The notes beneath the pieces were generated by a model. It had not been told where the DNA came from and did no database searches. It worked only from the letters and a program-made list of their open reading frames with translations. Source: JBAZLV01 sp964586075 (GTDB taxonomy: Bacteria > Nitrospirota > UBA9217). From it: DNA of 64,000 bases. Below are positions 35,711 through 42,857 of this stretch, piece by piece. A program made the translations under genes and the position numbers. The DNA lies in contig CAZPGZ010000011.1 of assembly GCA_964586075.1 (NCBI GenBank), positions 25,491-89,490 of the forward strand, in the 5' to 3' direction. Within the stretch, counting starts at the first letter, position 1; each line of letters opens with the position of its first letter.

Positions 35711-37972
35711 TCATTTCCGTTCCATCAATTTCTGACAGGATTTTTGAATGGCGGCATTGTCCAGACGCATTCCGATCTTGAGCAAATCTGCGATGCTCTC
35801 CTTCGGATAGCGTTCAAGCGATTCAAATAAGTGTTCTTTCATCCGCAAGAGGCTTTTGGGATACAGTGTCCACGCAGCACGCGCCAGCTTTTCTAAATCA
35901 CGGACCGCGCAAGGGTCTCCGATTTCTCCCAGCGCCCTGATGATTTCCTCGTTTTCCCGGTAGTCGGACTCAAAAAGAACCGCCCGTTTGATTTTCGAAA
36001 GAATATCTCCTGTAACTTCCCTGACACGGTATTGTCCTGCCAGGGCAATGGCTTGAAAGGCGATGTCAGGATCCGACGAATCAATGGTCGCTCCCAGCGT
36101 TTTGATTGCTTCCGGGTCTTTTAATTTCAGAAGCGTATTCAAGGCCTCCATGTGGAGAACGGGATTTTGGTGCTGCAGAAGCGGCCTGACATATGCAATG
36201 GACGCCTGGTTGCCGGCTCTGCGCAAAAAGATGAGCAGGTTTCTGACAAAATAAGAACGGAAATCATTCAGTCGTTTGTGGGCTTCACGCACAGCAGGTT
36301 CACCGAAAATGCAGAGGAGATTAAATACAATACGCTTTCCTCCAACCGACTCGTCCCTGCTGTAAATATCCATGAGTCCGGGTACCGTTTCCGAACCGAG
36401 CGCTTGAATAAAGCCAGCGGCTTCCTGTCCTTTGTCCTTTATCCAGATTTCGAATGCATCCAGTGCCTGTGCGCGGAAATCAGCTGTCAGAAAGAGCTTT
36501 CTGGCTTCTTCTGCGCTCTCACGGATCCCTTTTACCGGTTTCTCCATCGTGTGTTTCCTGAGCGTTTCAAAAATGTCCCAGAGAAGAAAAAAGTTGCCTG
36601 TTTTAAGGAATCCCGGTGCTATTGTCATGAGCTTCTGAGCAAGTTCCTTATAATCTTCTTCATCGATGTTTTCCGCCATGAAAGCAAGGAGTGCCCGTCC
36701 GATTTGAAAATCAAGATAATCGTCTTCAAGAGTTTTCTTAAACTCTTCAAGAGAAAATTTTTCCTGGCTTCTTTCCGACCCCTCGGTCAGCCGCTTCAGC
36801 ATGGCTTCATAATCTTCGCTTACGTAATTTTCGTACATCTCGCGGGCGAACAGCGTTTCCATGTGTTCCGGCAGAATAGACGGCATTTCCCGGTTTTCCG
36901 GCGATGGAGCAGGCTCCGACCGCTGGGGAGTCGCAAACGCTGCACCCTGTGCATGCGCTTTTGTCAGTTTTCCTAAGAGACCGGTCAGTGTTGGTGATAT
37001 TTCCTTCCCCTCCGCGCTTGCCTGACTCAGCATATCAATGACCATATCGTCCTGAAAACCTCCCAGCAAATCATTCGCATCCACCGTTGAGGCGTGCGTA
37101 GAAATGCGCTGGAAAGCAACCGATAAAAATTGTTTCCTGAGTTCAGGGTGGAGTTCCCGCAGTAATTTGTTCAAGTTTCCGAGCGTGGCCGATTGATCGC
37201 TGGTAAGCTGCTTTTTTTCAGCGCGTTCGCGGACATGATCAGAAATAATCCTGTCATAGCTTTGGATGGCAGCACCTGCATCGAGCTTTCGCTCGTTCAA
37301 CAGCCTGGCAAGTTCCGCAGGATCAAATTGTTCTGCCTCCTTGAGGGAGATGCCCTGTTCCCCCGATCCGGCCAGCGTGCCCGCGGAAAGATGCGTCACA
37401 AAGTCCTGCCACAGACCAGCTCCTGTTTTATCCCCGACTGATTTCGACTGTGACCGTACAATCTCCTGCTCTTCTGTGGCATGAAAGTTGCGATAATCTA
37501 TGACATGAATTTTGATATGGACAATAGCCGAATCGTTCATCGCCTTGTTGATTCCGCCTGACGCTCTTATGTCTTCGGGCTTCGTCGTAAGAATGCGGTG
37601 AAATTTGACCAGTTCATCTTTCTGCAAGCCGGAAAGAAAAGTAACCGCAGCAATCTCTTGCTGATTCATGGAAAGAGCAAAGTCACGATAGACCGGATTT
37701 TTCTGATCAAGATAGTCATGTCCGACAAGCAACGTGTCCTTTGCAACGCCCAGGGTCATTTCCGGACGGATTTCAAATAACTTTTGCAGAATTTCATAGG
37801 CGCGATCAATGCTTTTTGTGATTTGCAGATGTCCAGGCGGGTAAATTCCGACATTTTTTCTGGAAATGTTCAACTCAATGACGGCCTCAGACAAAAGACG
37901 CGTATCGAGCGGGAGCTCACGCGCTGCACGCTGCGGTTGTTCGGGATTGTTTTTGTCCTGAGTTTCTGTCAT
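35711..37972 (-). CDS. HEAT-repeat protein with an N-terminal domain shared with its HD-GYP neighbour
   Basis: This 753-residue protein has an N-terminal domain with GIYPPGHLQITKSIDRAYEI and FEIRPEMTLGVAKDTLLVG that aligns with SPSHPQVAQYVDRAYAVLLD and LQVRPEITILLIGNDLVAE of the HD-GYP protein. The C-terminal 250 residues look like HEAT-type helical repeats (for example LQHQNPVLHMEALNTLLKLK). No enzymatic motif is visible. The two are co-oriented and probably co-transcribed, so they may act together in cyclic di-GMP signalling. Confidence 0.7.
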   Translation of the reverse strand: MTETQDKNNPEQPQRAARELPLDTRLLSEAVIELNISRKNVGIYPPGHLQITKSIDRAYEILQKLFEIRPEMTLGVAKDTLLVGHDYLDQKNPVYRDFALSMNQQEIAAVTFLSGLQKDELVKFHRILTTKPEDIRASGGINKAMNDSAIVHIKIHVIDYRNFHATEEQEIVRSQSKSVGDKTGAGLWQDFVTHLSAGTLAGSGEQGISLKEAEQFDPAELARLLNERKLDAGAAIQSYDRIISDHVRERAEKKQLTSDQSATLGNLNKLLRELHPELRKQFLSVAFQRISTHASTVDANDLLGGFQDDMVIDMLSQASAEGKEISPTLTGLLGKLTKAHAQGAAFATPQRSEPAPSPENREMPSILPEHMETLFAREMYENYVSEDYEAMLKRLTEGSERSQEKFSLEEFKKTLEDDYLDFQIGRALLAFMAENIDEEDYKELAQKLMTIAPGFLKTGNFFLLWDIFETLRKHTMEKPVKGIRESAEEARKLFLTADFRAQALDAFEIWIKDKGQEAAGFIQALGSETVPGLMDIYSRDESVGGKRIVFNLLCIFGEPAVREAHKRLNDFRSYFVRNLLIFLRRAGNQASIAYVRPLLQHQNPVLHMEALNTLLKLKDPEAIKTLGATIDSSDPDIAFQAIALAGQYRVREVTGDILSKIKRAVLFESDYRENEEIIRALGEIGDPCAVRDLEKLARAAWTLYPKSLLRMKEHLFESLERYPKESIADLLKIGMRLDNAAIQKSCQKLMERK

Positions 37973-38004
37973 TGCGTTGTCCGATCAATCGTACTGTGCA
38001 TAAT

Positions 38005-38010
38005 ATTATA
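38005..38010 (-). promoter_or_regulatory. Likely -10 box for the HEAT/HD-GYP operon
   Basis: TATAAT on the minus strand ends 32 bases before the start codon at 37972. The matching -35 region is poor, so only the -10 is listed. Confidence 0.4.
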
Positions 38011-38123
38011 AAGATTTCTATTGTTTTTTCCACAAAAAAAATTGTTTTTGTTTTAATCAAACCATAATTGAAGAATCCATATTGGATCCGTTGCTGTTAT
38101 TGATATAAAAAATGTTCATTTTT

Positions 38124-38139
38124 AAAAGACAAGTCTTTT
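38124..38139. repeat. Perfect palindrome upstream of the tRNA-Ala promoter
   Basis: AAAAGAC and GTCTTTT flank AA, a 16-base perfect inverted repeat that ends 4 bases before the -35 box of tRNA-Ala. It could be a regulator site or a weak terminator. Confidence 0.45.
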
Positions 38140-38142
38140 TCC

Positions 38143-38171
38143 TTGACAACCTTATTTCATGGTGATAAATT
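38143..38171 (+). promoter_or_regulatory. Promoter of tRNA-Ala
   Basis: A consensus TTGACA -35 box (38143-38148) is followed after 17 bases by TAAATT at 38166-38171, with a TGA extended -10 just before it. The tRNA begins 24 bases downstream. Confidence 0.75.
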
Positions 38172-38194
38172 TAGCGTCGCATACAAGATAATTT

Positions 38195-38270
38195 GGGGCT
38201 GTAGCTCAGCTGGGAGAGCACAAGGCTGGCAGTCTTGGGGTCAGGGGTTCGATCCCCCTCAGCTCCACCA
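38195..38270 (+). tRNA. tRNA-Ala (anticodon GGC), host of the integrative element
   Basis: The 76-base sequence folds as a tRNA: acceptor GGGGCTG pairs with CAGCTCC with the G3-U70 pair that identifies alanine tRNA; the anticodon loop is CTGGCAG with anticodon GGC; the T arm is GGGGTTCGATCCCC; CCA is encoded. The tRNA is intact. Its 3' part (from 38226) is the left copy of the att repeat found again at 63047. Confidence 0.97.
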
Positions 38271-38272
38271 AG
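38226..38272. repeat. attL core of the integrative element (47-bp direct repeat)
   Basis: These 47 bases, from the anticodon loop to two bases past CCA, are identical to 63047-63093. Tyrosine integrases commonly recombine at the anticodon stem-loop or T arm of tRNA genes and rebuild the gene at one end, as seen here. The integrase 38290-39387 lies directly inside this repeat. Confidence 0.93.
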
Positions 38273-38281
38273 AATATTGAA

Positions 38282-38309
38282 GGGTTAGCTTACACGGCTA
38301 ACCCTTTTT
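38282..38309 (+). terminator. Terminator after tRNA-Ala
   Basis: GGGTTAGC and GCTAACCC form an 8-bp stem with a short loop, followed by five T. It ends the tRNA transcript and overlaps the last codons of the convergent integrase gene. The equivalent hairpin is present after the right-hand repeat. Confidence 0.8.
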
Positions 38310-39387
38310 CATTGGGATGTGATAAAAATGTGATAACTTTGTCCAAGACCTCCACGCCGCTGCGCAAACTATCGGGACAATGATGCGCGTAACGCTGTGT
38401 CATCTTGATGTCCTTGTGCCCGAGCAGCTTTGAAATCTGGTAGAGGTCTATACCCGCCTGCGCCAGCCTCGTGGCGAATGTGTGCCGGAGATCGTGAAAG
38501 TGAAAGTCAGCGATCTTTGCGCGGTCAATCACATTGTAGAACGCCCGCATGAGGTTTCTTCTCAGTATCTTCGTTCCCGCTTCGCTTGCAAAGACTATCT
38601 TGTTGTCGCTCTGGTTCGCTCTCGCCTTCGCTTTGAGCAGCTCAAAGACCTTCTGGTTCATCGGGATGGTCCGCTTTTCTCCGTTCTTCGATTTCACCAC
38701 GAGGATTGTCTTCCTGAACAGGTCCACGTTCGTCCATTCCAGAGAAAGAATCTCGTCCTGGCGCATTCCCGTGTTCAGCGCAAAGAGCACGACCTCTTGA
38801 AGCCGGTACGATACTCCAACCGTGTTGTCCTTGCGCGTGGGATGCAGGATACAGCATTCCAATAGCTTCTGTTCTTCTTCCAGGGTTAGCCACCGGTCCC
38901 GCTCGTTCTTGACCTTGTCGCGCGAGACATGCTCTACAGGGTTTTTCTGGCACCACTGCCATTCCCGAATCGCCAGATTGAAAGCGTGACGCAAAAGGGT
39001 TAGCCGCTGGTTGATCGTAGCAGGGGCAAGCTCTTTTTCCCTGCACTTGGCCTTGTATGCCGAGATGAGGCTCGGCGTCACATCCTGCAAAAGCGGGTTG
39101 CCGAAAAACTCCTTCATCTCCTTGACCATTGCGATGTCATTCTTGACAGTGCTGGCAGATTTGTTCGGAGTTGAATGTTCCTTGATGTACTTATCCAGAA
39201 GCTCCGCCAGCGTCTTGTCCGCGTGAGCCGCCTTCTCGAACCACTTCCCTTCTGCTATCTCGGTCATCACCTTGCGGTAAATCTTTTCAGCCACCTTCTT
39301 GTCGTTGGTCTCGGTGGGTACTCGGTGCTGCTTACGCTGGTACGTGAAACACATCCACCAGGCTTGGCCTCGTCTGTAAAGTCCCAT
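38290..39387 (-). CDS. int: Tyrosine integrase of the element
   Basis: This 365-residue site-specific recombinase has the catalytic residues in TGMRQDEILSLEW (Arg), HFHDLRHTFATRLAQAG (His and Arg) and LGHKDIKMTQRYAH (Tyr). The N-terminal half has the arm-binding and SAM-like domains. It inserts and excises the element at tRNA-Ala. Its stop codon lies 17 bases inside attL, and its last codons contain the tandem arm-type sites at 38317-38336. The start overlaps the excisionase stop. Confidence 0.95.
   Translation of the reverse strand: MGLYRRGQAWWMCFTYQRKQHRVPTETNDKKVAEKIYRKVMTEIAEGKWFEKAAHADKTLAELLDKYIKEHSTPNKSASTVKNDIAMVKEMKEFFGNPLLQDVTPSLISAYKAKCREKELAPATINQRLTLLRHAFNLAIREWQWCQKNPVEHVSRDKVKNERDRWLTLEEEQKLLECCILHPTRKDNTVGVSYRLQEVVLFALNTGMRQDEILSLEWTNVDLFRKTILVVKSKNGEKRTIPMNQKVFELLKAKARANQSDNKIVFASEAGTKILRRNLMRAFYNVIDRAKIADFHFHDLRHTFATRLAQAGIDLYQISKLLGHKDIKMTQRYAHHCPDSLRSGVEVLDKVITFLSHPNEKGLAV
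38317..38336. repeat. Integrase arm-type sites, left end
   Basis: ATGTGATAA occurs twice, separated by AA, within the 3' end of the integrase gene and 45 bases from the att core. The same 20-base sequence occurs near the other end at 62898-62917. Paired copies on both sides of the core are what arm-type integrase sites look like. Confidence 0.7.
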
Positions 39388-39704
39388 TAAACCTCCTTCC
39401 TGAGACCTTGATGTTGGCCTGGTTTCCCGTTATGTAGATTATAACGAATACCCTTGGCGCTATCAATAGACTTTCTAACAATCCGCTCGATTTGTTCTGG
39501 AGCACAGTTTTTTTTCAATGAACCAATTGAATCTGTTGAAAGCGGTCTCGCCGCGTTTATCCATGTATCGATTTCCTGCAGGTCGAACCGGATAAGTCCG
39601 TTCAACCTGTGGAAAGGAATCGAGCGGGTGTGGACCCAGGAATAGAGCGTGGACTCCTTTACAGTGAGATACGTGGAAAGTTCTTTAATCGTTACAAAGG
39701 GCAT
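39387..39704 (-). CDS. xis: Excisionase-like helix-turn-helix protein
   Basis: This 105-residue protein has the MerR-like HTH_17 fold of phage excisionases: TIKELSTYLTVKESTLYSWV followed by IPFHRLNGLIRFDLQEIDTW. Such proteins bend DNA to favour excision by the integrase. It overlaps the integrase start by one base, so the two are translated together. Confidence 0.85.
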   Translation of the reverse strand: MPFVTIKELSTYLTVKESTLYSWVHTRSIPFHRLNGLIRFDLQEIDTWINAARPLSTDSIGSLKKNCAPEQIERIVRKSIDSAKGIRYNLHNGKPGQHQGLRKEV

Positions 39705-39709
39705 GGGTT

Positions 39710-39913
39710 CTATGCCCTCCCTCTTATGGTCCTTGCTTTCTCTTCACCCGGAATGAACACACGTGCGAGGTCGTTCATTTTACCGTGAAATGCCCGGTTC
39801 CATAAATCCCGCTCCGCATTGCTCACTGGATTTATCCCAGCAATCCTGTTCGCATAATTTACTGCGGCAGGTATGAGGCCGTTTCTCTGCTGCACATAAT
39901 CTGCATTCTGCAT
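39710..39913 (-). CDS. Small phage-type protein of unknown function
   Basis: This 67-residue protein starts 6 bases after AAAGGAGACG and ends 5 bases before the excisionase. It is mostly helical, with no motif I recognise. Its place in the left operon is firm because the spacing and ribosome site are good. Confidence 0.6.
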   Translation of the reverse strand: MQNADYVQQRNGLIPAAVNYANRIAGINPVSNAERDLWNRAFHGKMNDLARVFIPGEEKARTIRGRA

Positions 39914-39926
39914 TTAGTCGTCTCCT

Positions 39927-40157
39927 TTAAAATGGAATCTCGCCCTCGTCAAAAGGGGCTCTGTGCTGTTCACTGGCTGTTTCCTTCGGCCTTCGCTCCG
40001 CCACCACAAGCCAGCCGTCCCAACCGCCCGCGGGAACAACATCGAGTTTTACCGACTTTTTGCCGTCGTCCTTCTCCATCAGGACGCCGACCTTTTCCCA
40101 TCTTGCCTTGCCGTTCCGGTCCTCTGTCCTTTTCCAAAGCAAATCGTATATCGTCAC
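39927..40157 (-). CDS. Small protein with an SSB-like acidic C-terminal tip
   Basis: A GTG start at 40157 has AAAGGAG 6 bases upstream and gives 76 residues; the longer frame to 40262 overlaps the next gene and has no ribosome site. The body is basic and beta-rich (TIYDLLWKRTED, KSVKLDVVPAGGWDGWLVVA). The C-terminus is FDEGEIPF, close to the DDDIPF tip with which SSB proteins recruit repair partners. It sits in an operon with a Sak4-like ATPase. It may be a small SSB or ssDNA-interacting protein; this is inference. Confidence 0.62.
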   Translation of the reverse strand: MTIYDLLWKRTEDRNGKARWEKVGVLMEKDDGKKSVKLDVVPAGGWDGWLVVAERRPKETASEQHRAPFDEGEIPF

Positions 40158-40188
40158 GGTTTCTCCTTTCCTGCCATCTATCGCAAAG

Positions 40189-40410
40189 TCAGACCCTAAC
40201 GTCGTACGAGCGTGAAACCGTTCTATAAGCGCGTTTGCTACCCGGATGGTCAAACGCATCATCGGCGATTCTGGTAAGCGCGGCAGCGATAGCGCGCAGC
40301 TGCTTGGGCGTATGAGCCGAGCAGTTGCCGCAGAACGGGCCGTGAAGCACCGCGAGTGGTTCCTTGTCCAATGTCTGAGTGAATGTTACATAGATTCTTA
40401 CCGGGTTCAT
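40189..40410 (-). CDS. Small phage-type protein of unknown function
   Basis: This 73-residue protein has two cysteines in HGPFCGNCSAHT. Its start overlaps the previous gene's stop by 4 bases (ATGA). It has no known domain that I can see. Confidence 0.55.
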   Translation of the reverse strand: MNPVRIYVTFTQTLDKEPLAVLHGPFCGNCSAHTPKQLRAIAAALTRIADDAFDHPGSKRAYRTVSRSYDVRV

Positions 40411-40589
40411 GCTTTTGAAATCCTCCTTCTTCCCATTTCACCGGGCGTTGCGCAGAGCGGGCAATCCGTTTCGTGTGCATTGCATGGTACCGGAATGTTG
40501 TCCGCATTGTCTGCCCGGCAGGTGACGAGCCAGACCATGTTGCAGGCCGGGCAGTGAAAGTCCAGGTCAAAAGAACCGTCGGCCATCAT
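40407..40589 (-). CDS. Small zinc-ribbon-like protein
   Basis: The ATG at 40589 overlaps the upstream stop by 4 bases and has GGGAG upstream, giving 60 residues. It contains two cysteine pairs, FHCPACNM and CPLCAT, that fit a zinc ribbon, plus single cysteines between them. It belongs to the left operon. Its partner is not known. Confidence 0.6.
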   Translation of the reverse strand: MMADGSFDLDFHCPACNMVWLVTCRADNADNIPVPCNAHETDCPLCATPGEMGRRRISKA

Positions 40590-40756
40590 CGAGATACGAC
40601 TCCCTGTGCGACGTAGACCGGGCACGAATGCTGCGCTTTCACAAAGGCGATGTCCTGCTCAAGCTGCCTCGGCGTAGTCTTGACGGCAGTGAACATGTCG
40701 CCGGATTTCGGGTAGTCCGGATTTATATAGATGATCCAGAGCGTCTTCTGTTCCAA
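40586..40756 (-). CDS. Small protein translated from a TTG start
   Basis: This 56-residue frame starts at TTG (40756) with AGGAGG 6 bases upstream and ends in a 4-base overlap with the next start. It reads EQKTLWIIYINPDYPKSGD at the beginning. The strong ribosome site and perfect coupling at the 3' end support translation although it is short. No family recognised. Confidence 0.6.
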   Translation of the reverse strand: MEQKTLWIIYINPDYPKSGDMFTAVKTTPRQLEQDIAFVKAQHSCPVYVAQGVVSR

Positions 40757-40766
40757 TCAATGCCTC

Positions 40767-41267
40767 CTATCTTATTCTGAGATGTGTCTTTTCCGTGACA
40801 AGCCTTGCTCCCGGAATATCTTCGCCGTTTTTAAGAGCGAAGAGCATCCCGGTCTTGTCAAGTTCCGTTATCTGCTTGATGCGGATGAACCGGGCTGGTA
40901 GCTGGTCCTCCGCGAGGATCTCCACGCTCGGCGGATTCTTCTGGATTCGGAGCGTGATGGTCGGCGATTCAATCTTTTGCACGTCAGCCTGTTCCATGCA
41001 GGTCTTGATATAAGCTGTAAGCCGTGTCCGGAGATTCTCTGCGACCCTCTTCTTTCGCTGGAGCCTGGCTATCTCCGTATCGATCATGGATTCGGCACCT
41101 GCAATGTCCAGCGTCCATTTAGCAATGCCCTGAGACTTCGCGCGATAGTCGAGAGATACGTTATCAAGCCGCGCTTCAAGGTCTGGTGACAGTTCGCCGT
41201 CCGCGCTGATGATCTCGTCGTTGAGCAGAGCAAGCTCAGTGCTCAGTTCATACAGGTGAGCCATCAT
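40767..41267 (-). CDS. Siphovirus Gp157-family protein
   Basis: This 166-residue protein has the Gp157 layout: a helical N-terminal half (HLYELSTELALLNDEI), a coiled coil around IARLQRKKRVAENLRTRL, then a short beta region (TITLRIQKNPPSVEI). Gp157 proteins are found in phage recombination modules near single-strand annealing proteins. Its start overlaps the upstream ATPase stop. Confidence 0.85.
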   Translation of the reverse strand: MMAHLYELSTELALLNDEIISADGELSPDLEARLDNVSLDYRAKSQGIAKWTLDIAGAESMIDTEIARLQRKKRVAENLRTRLTAYIKTCMEQADVQKIESPTITLRIQKNPPSVEILAEDQLPARFIRIKQITELDKTGMLFALKNGEDIPGARLVTEKTHLRIR

Positions 41268-42142
41268 TTTTCTCCTTTTTCCAGTTCAACTTTCCGCTTC
41301 TCTTTGAGATCGACAAGAATGGTCCTGTCAATCATCGGCAGGACGTCGATCTCCGTCTGGTGCTTCTTCCACCAGTTGCGGAACTCGAACAGGTTTTCGA
41401 TGGAGTTGATCCGGGCGGCGAGAGCGTCACGCGCAACAGCTGCATGTGCATCGGCATCTATCCCCATCTCCAGCCAATCCACGAGGGCGCGGCCTGTCTC
41501 AATCCCCGGCCTGAAGTGCTTTCCGTCGAAGAGGCGTGTTCGGTCCTTGGTAGCTGTGGCAACATGGCCATCGATGCTGAGGTCAAAGACGCAGGTGAAC
41601 TCGTAGTCCACGCCCTCGCGCTGGATAGGCGCGAGACCAATCTTGACGGGCTTCTTCTTTCCGTTTCCGTCGTCGACGAGGTCGTAGGCCGTCTTTGCTC
41701 GTAGCGTTGCGATAACATGGAGCCGCGCACCGAGAACCGCTTCGACCAGCGCATTATGCTGCGGCGTGATCTCGCGCCAAGCAGTGAAGCTGTTTCCGCT
41801 CCGCTGCGCGGCCACGGCCTTGTCGTGCATGTCCAGGAGTCCGCCTTCTCCGGCCCATGCATGGGAAAAACTGTCGATGATCAGGACTGAGTATCCGGCC
41901 AGCTCAGCGGCTTGGATGGCATTACGGTACTTATCAGGTGTGTAGGGCGGTGTGAGAGATGCGGTGTCGAATTCGCAAAGGTCGGCATAGAGCGAACCGC
42001 TTTCATGCTCCGTGTCGATCAGCGCGATCTTTCCGCCGAGGCCCTGGGCGATCAGGAGCGCGCTGTAAGTCTTGCCGCTGCCAGCCGGGCCGCAGAGCGC
42101 CAGCCGCAGACGGGCTTTCTTCCGTTCAGCCTTTTGAAACAT
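41264..42142 (-). CDS. Phage RecA-like/AAA ATPase, Sak4-like
   Basis: AGGAGG lies 6 bases before the ATG at 42142, which is chosen over 42160. The 292-residue protein has Walker A CGPAGSGKTYSALLIAQGL and Walker B VLIIDSFSH, with HVIATLRAKTAYDL as sensor-like strand. This pattern fits the AAA_24 family that contains Sak4, a phage single-strand annealing protein that works with a cognate SSB. The neighbouring Gp157 and the SSB-tipped protein support the role. Confidence 0.78.
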   Translation of the reverse strand: MFQKAERKKARLRLALCGPAGSGKTYSALLIAQGLGGKIALIDTEHESGSLYADLCEFDTASLTPPYTPDKYRNAIQAAELAGYSVLIIDSFSHAWAGEGGLLDMHDKAVAAQRSGNSFTAWREITPQHNALVEAVLGARLHVIATLRAKTAYDLVDDGNGKKKPVKIGLAPIQREGVDYEFTCVFDLSIDGHVATATKDRTRLFDGKHFRPGIETGRALVDWLEMGIDADAHAAVARDALAARINSIENLFEFRNWWKKHQTEIDVLPMIDRTILVDLKEKRKVELEKGEK

Positions 42143-42329
42143 TGTCATCCTCCTTGTCATGGTGTTCGCTATTGCTTACAGTATGGGCAAAAAAATAGCG
42201 CATGATCTGCCAAAAAGAGCAGGATGCGCAGAGAAAGTCTTGCGTGTCCAGAGTGAACTTCCCGCAAACTCTGCATGTAGCAGCGAGCGGTTCACCCTTT
42301 TCATTCCGGATCAGAATTTTTACTCGCAA
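42126..42329 (-). CDS. Small CxxC protein heading the recombination operon
   Basis: A TTG start at 42329 with GAGGAG upstream gives 67 residues with CRVCGKFTLDTQDFLCASCS, two cysteine pairs that look like a zinc ribbon. It overlaps the ATPase start by 17 bases. Its C-terminal codons contain the 32-bp element repeated at 57300-57331, which may have a regulatory role at the DNA or RNA level. An alternative 8-codon ATG frame starts just upstream, so the start is not fully certain. Confidence 0.5.
   Translation of the reverse strand: MRVKILIRNEKGEPLAATCRVCGKFTLDTQDFLCASCSFWQIMRYFFAHTVSNSEHHDKEDDNVSKG
42169..42200. repeat. 32-bp element, copy A
   Basis: GCTATTGC ... GGCAAAAAAATAGC agrees with 57300-57331 at 27 of 32 positions by eye. 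Both copies lie in the leader of a minus-strand operon just upstream of a Shine-Dalgarno site. The ends GCTATT and AATAGC are inverted repeats. Confidence 0.55.
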
Positions 42330-42343
42330 ATGTACTCCTCACC

Positions 42344-42396
42344 CATGTTGTAAGCAATAGCTTACATGAAAATACGAAGCATGTCAAGTTTCTCGT
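42344..42396 (-). promoter_or_regulatory. Promoter and repressor operator of the recombination operon
   Basis: On the minus strand TTGACA (42387-42382) is followed after 17 bases by TAAGCT (42364-42359). The palindrome GTAAGCAATAGCTTAC (42350-42365) covers the -10. The same arrangement with the same spacing occurs at 57419-57471, and the two 53-base stretches match at 41 positions by eye. The S24 repressor at 57489 is the likely binder. Confidence 0.7.
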
Positions 42397-42418
42397 GCAT
42401 GGGTGTCGTACAATTGAT

Positions 42419-42589
42419 TTACGATGACTTGTGGTCCACTATCGCGAGAATCGCGAGGTTCACACCGACAAGAAGCAGTGCGGCATAATGCGGAACAGCC
42501 AGCGTGACGGTGCCGACAAGCAAAAGCGTGATTCCACCGACAAAATGCAGTTTCGGCCGGACTTCGGCACAGCCCACAAATACCAGCAC
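42419..42589 (-). CDS. Possible small two-helix membrane protein
   Basis: A frame from GTG at 42589 gives 56 residues with two hydrophobic segments (FVGGITLLLVGTVTLAV and AALLLVGVNLAILAIV). No ribosome site is seen. A fragment of another frame upstream (42594-42700) is also hydrophobic, so this may be the remnant of a larger membrane protein. Confidence 0.35.
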   Translation of the reverse strand: MLVFVGCAEVRPKLHFVGGITLLLVGTVTLAVPHYAALLLVGVNLAILAIVDHKSS

Positions 42590-42857
42590 TGGGCTACCAG
42601 AAAGAGAACAGGTCCCCCGGCAGCAGCAGACTCAGCGCAAACGAGGCGTGCCCATGAGGATGTGCTATCACTTCTTTAGTCGCGACCGCCACAGCGATCA
42701 GTCCAGCAACCATCAAACTCCTGGGTATCGACGCATTCCAGCACAAGCAACCCGTAGCCTTGCATACTGTTGACTCATTGCTCACACAAGATAGTAAGTG
42801 CTGCGGGCTGAGAAAGTTTGGATGAAATGTCGGGTTTAATCTCAGGCGGTGTAGTTT

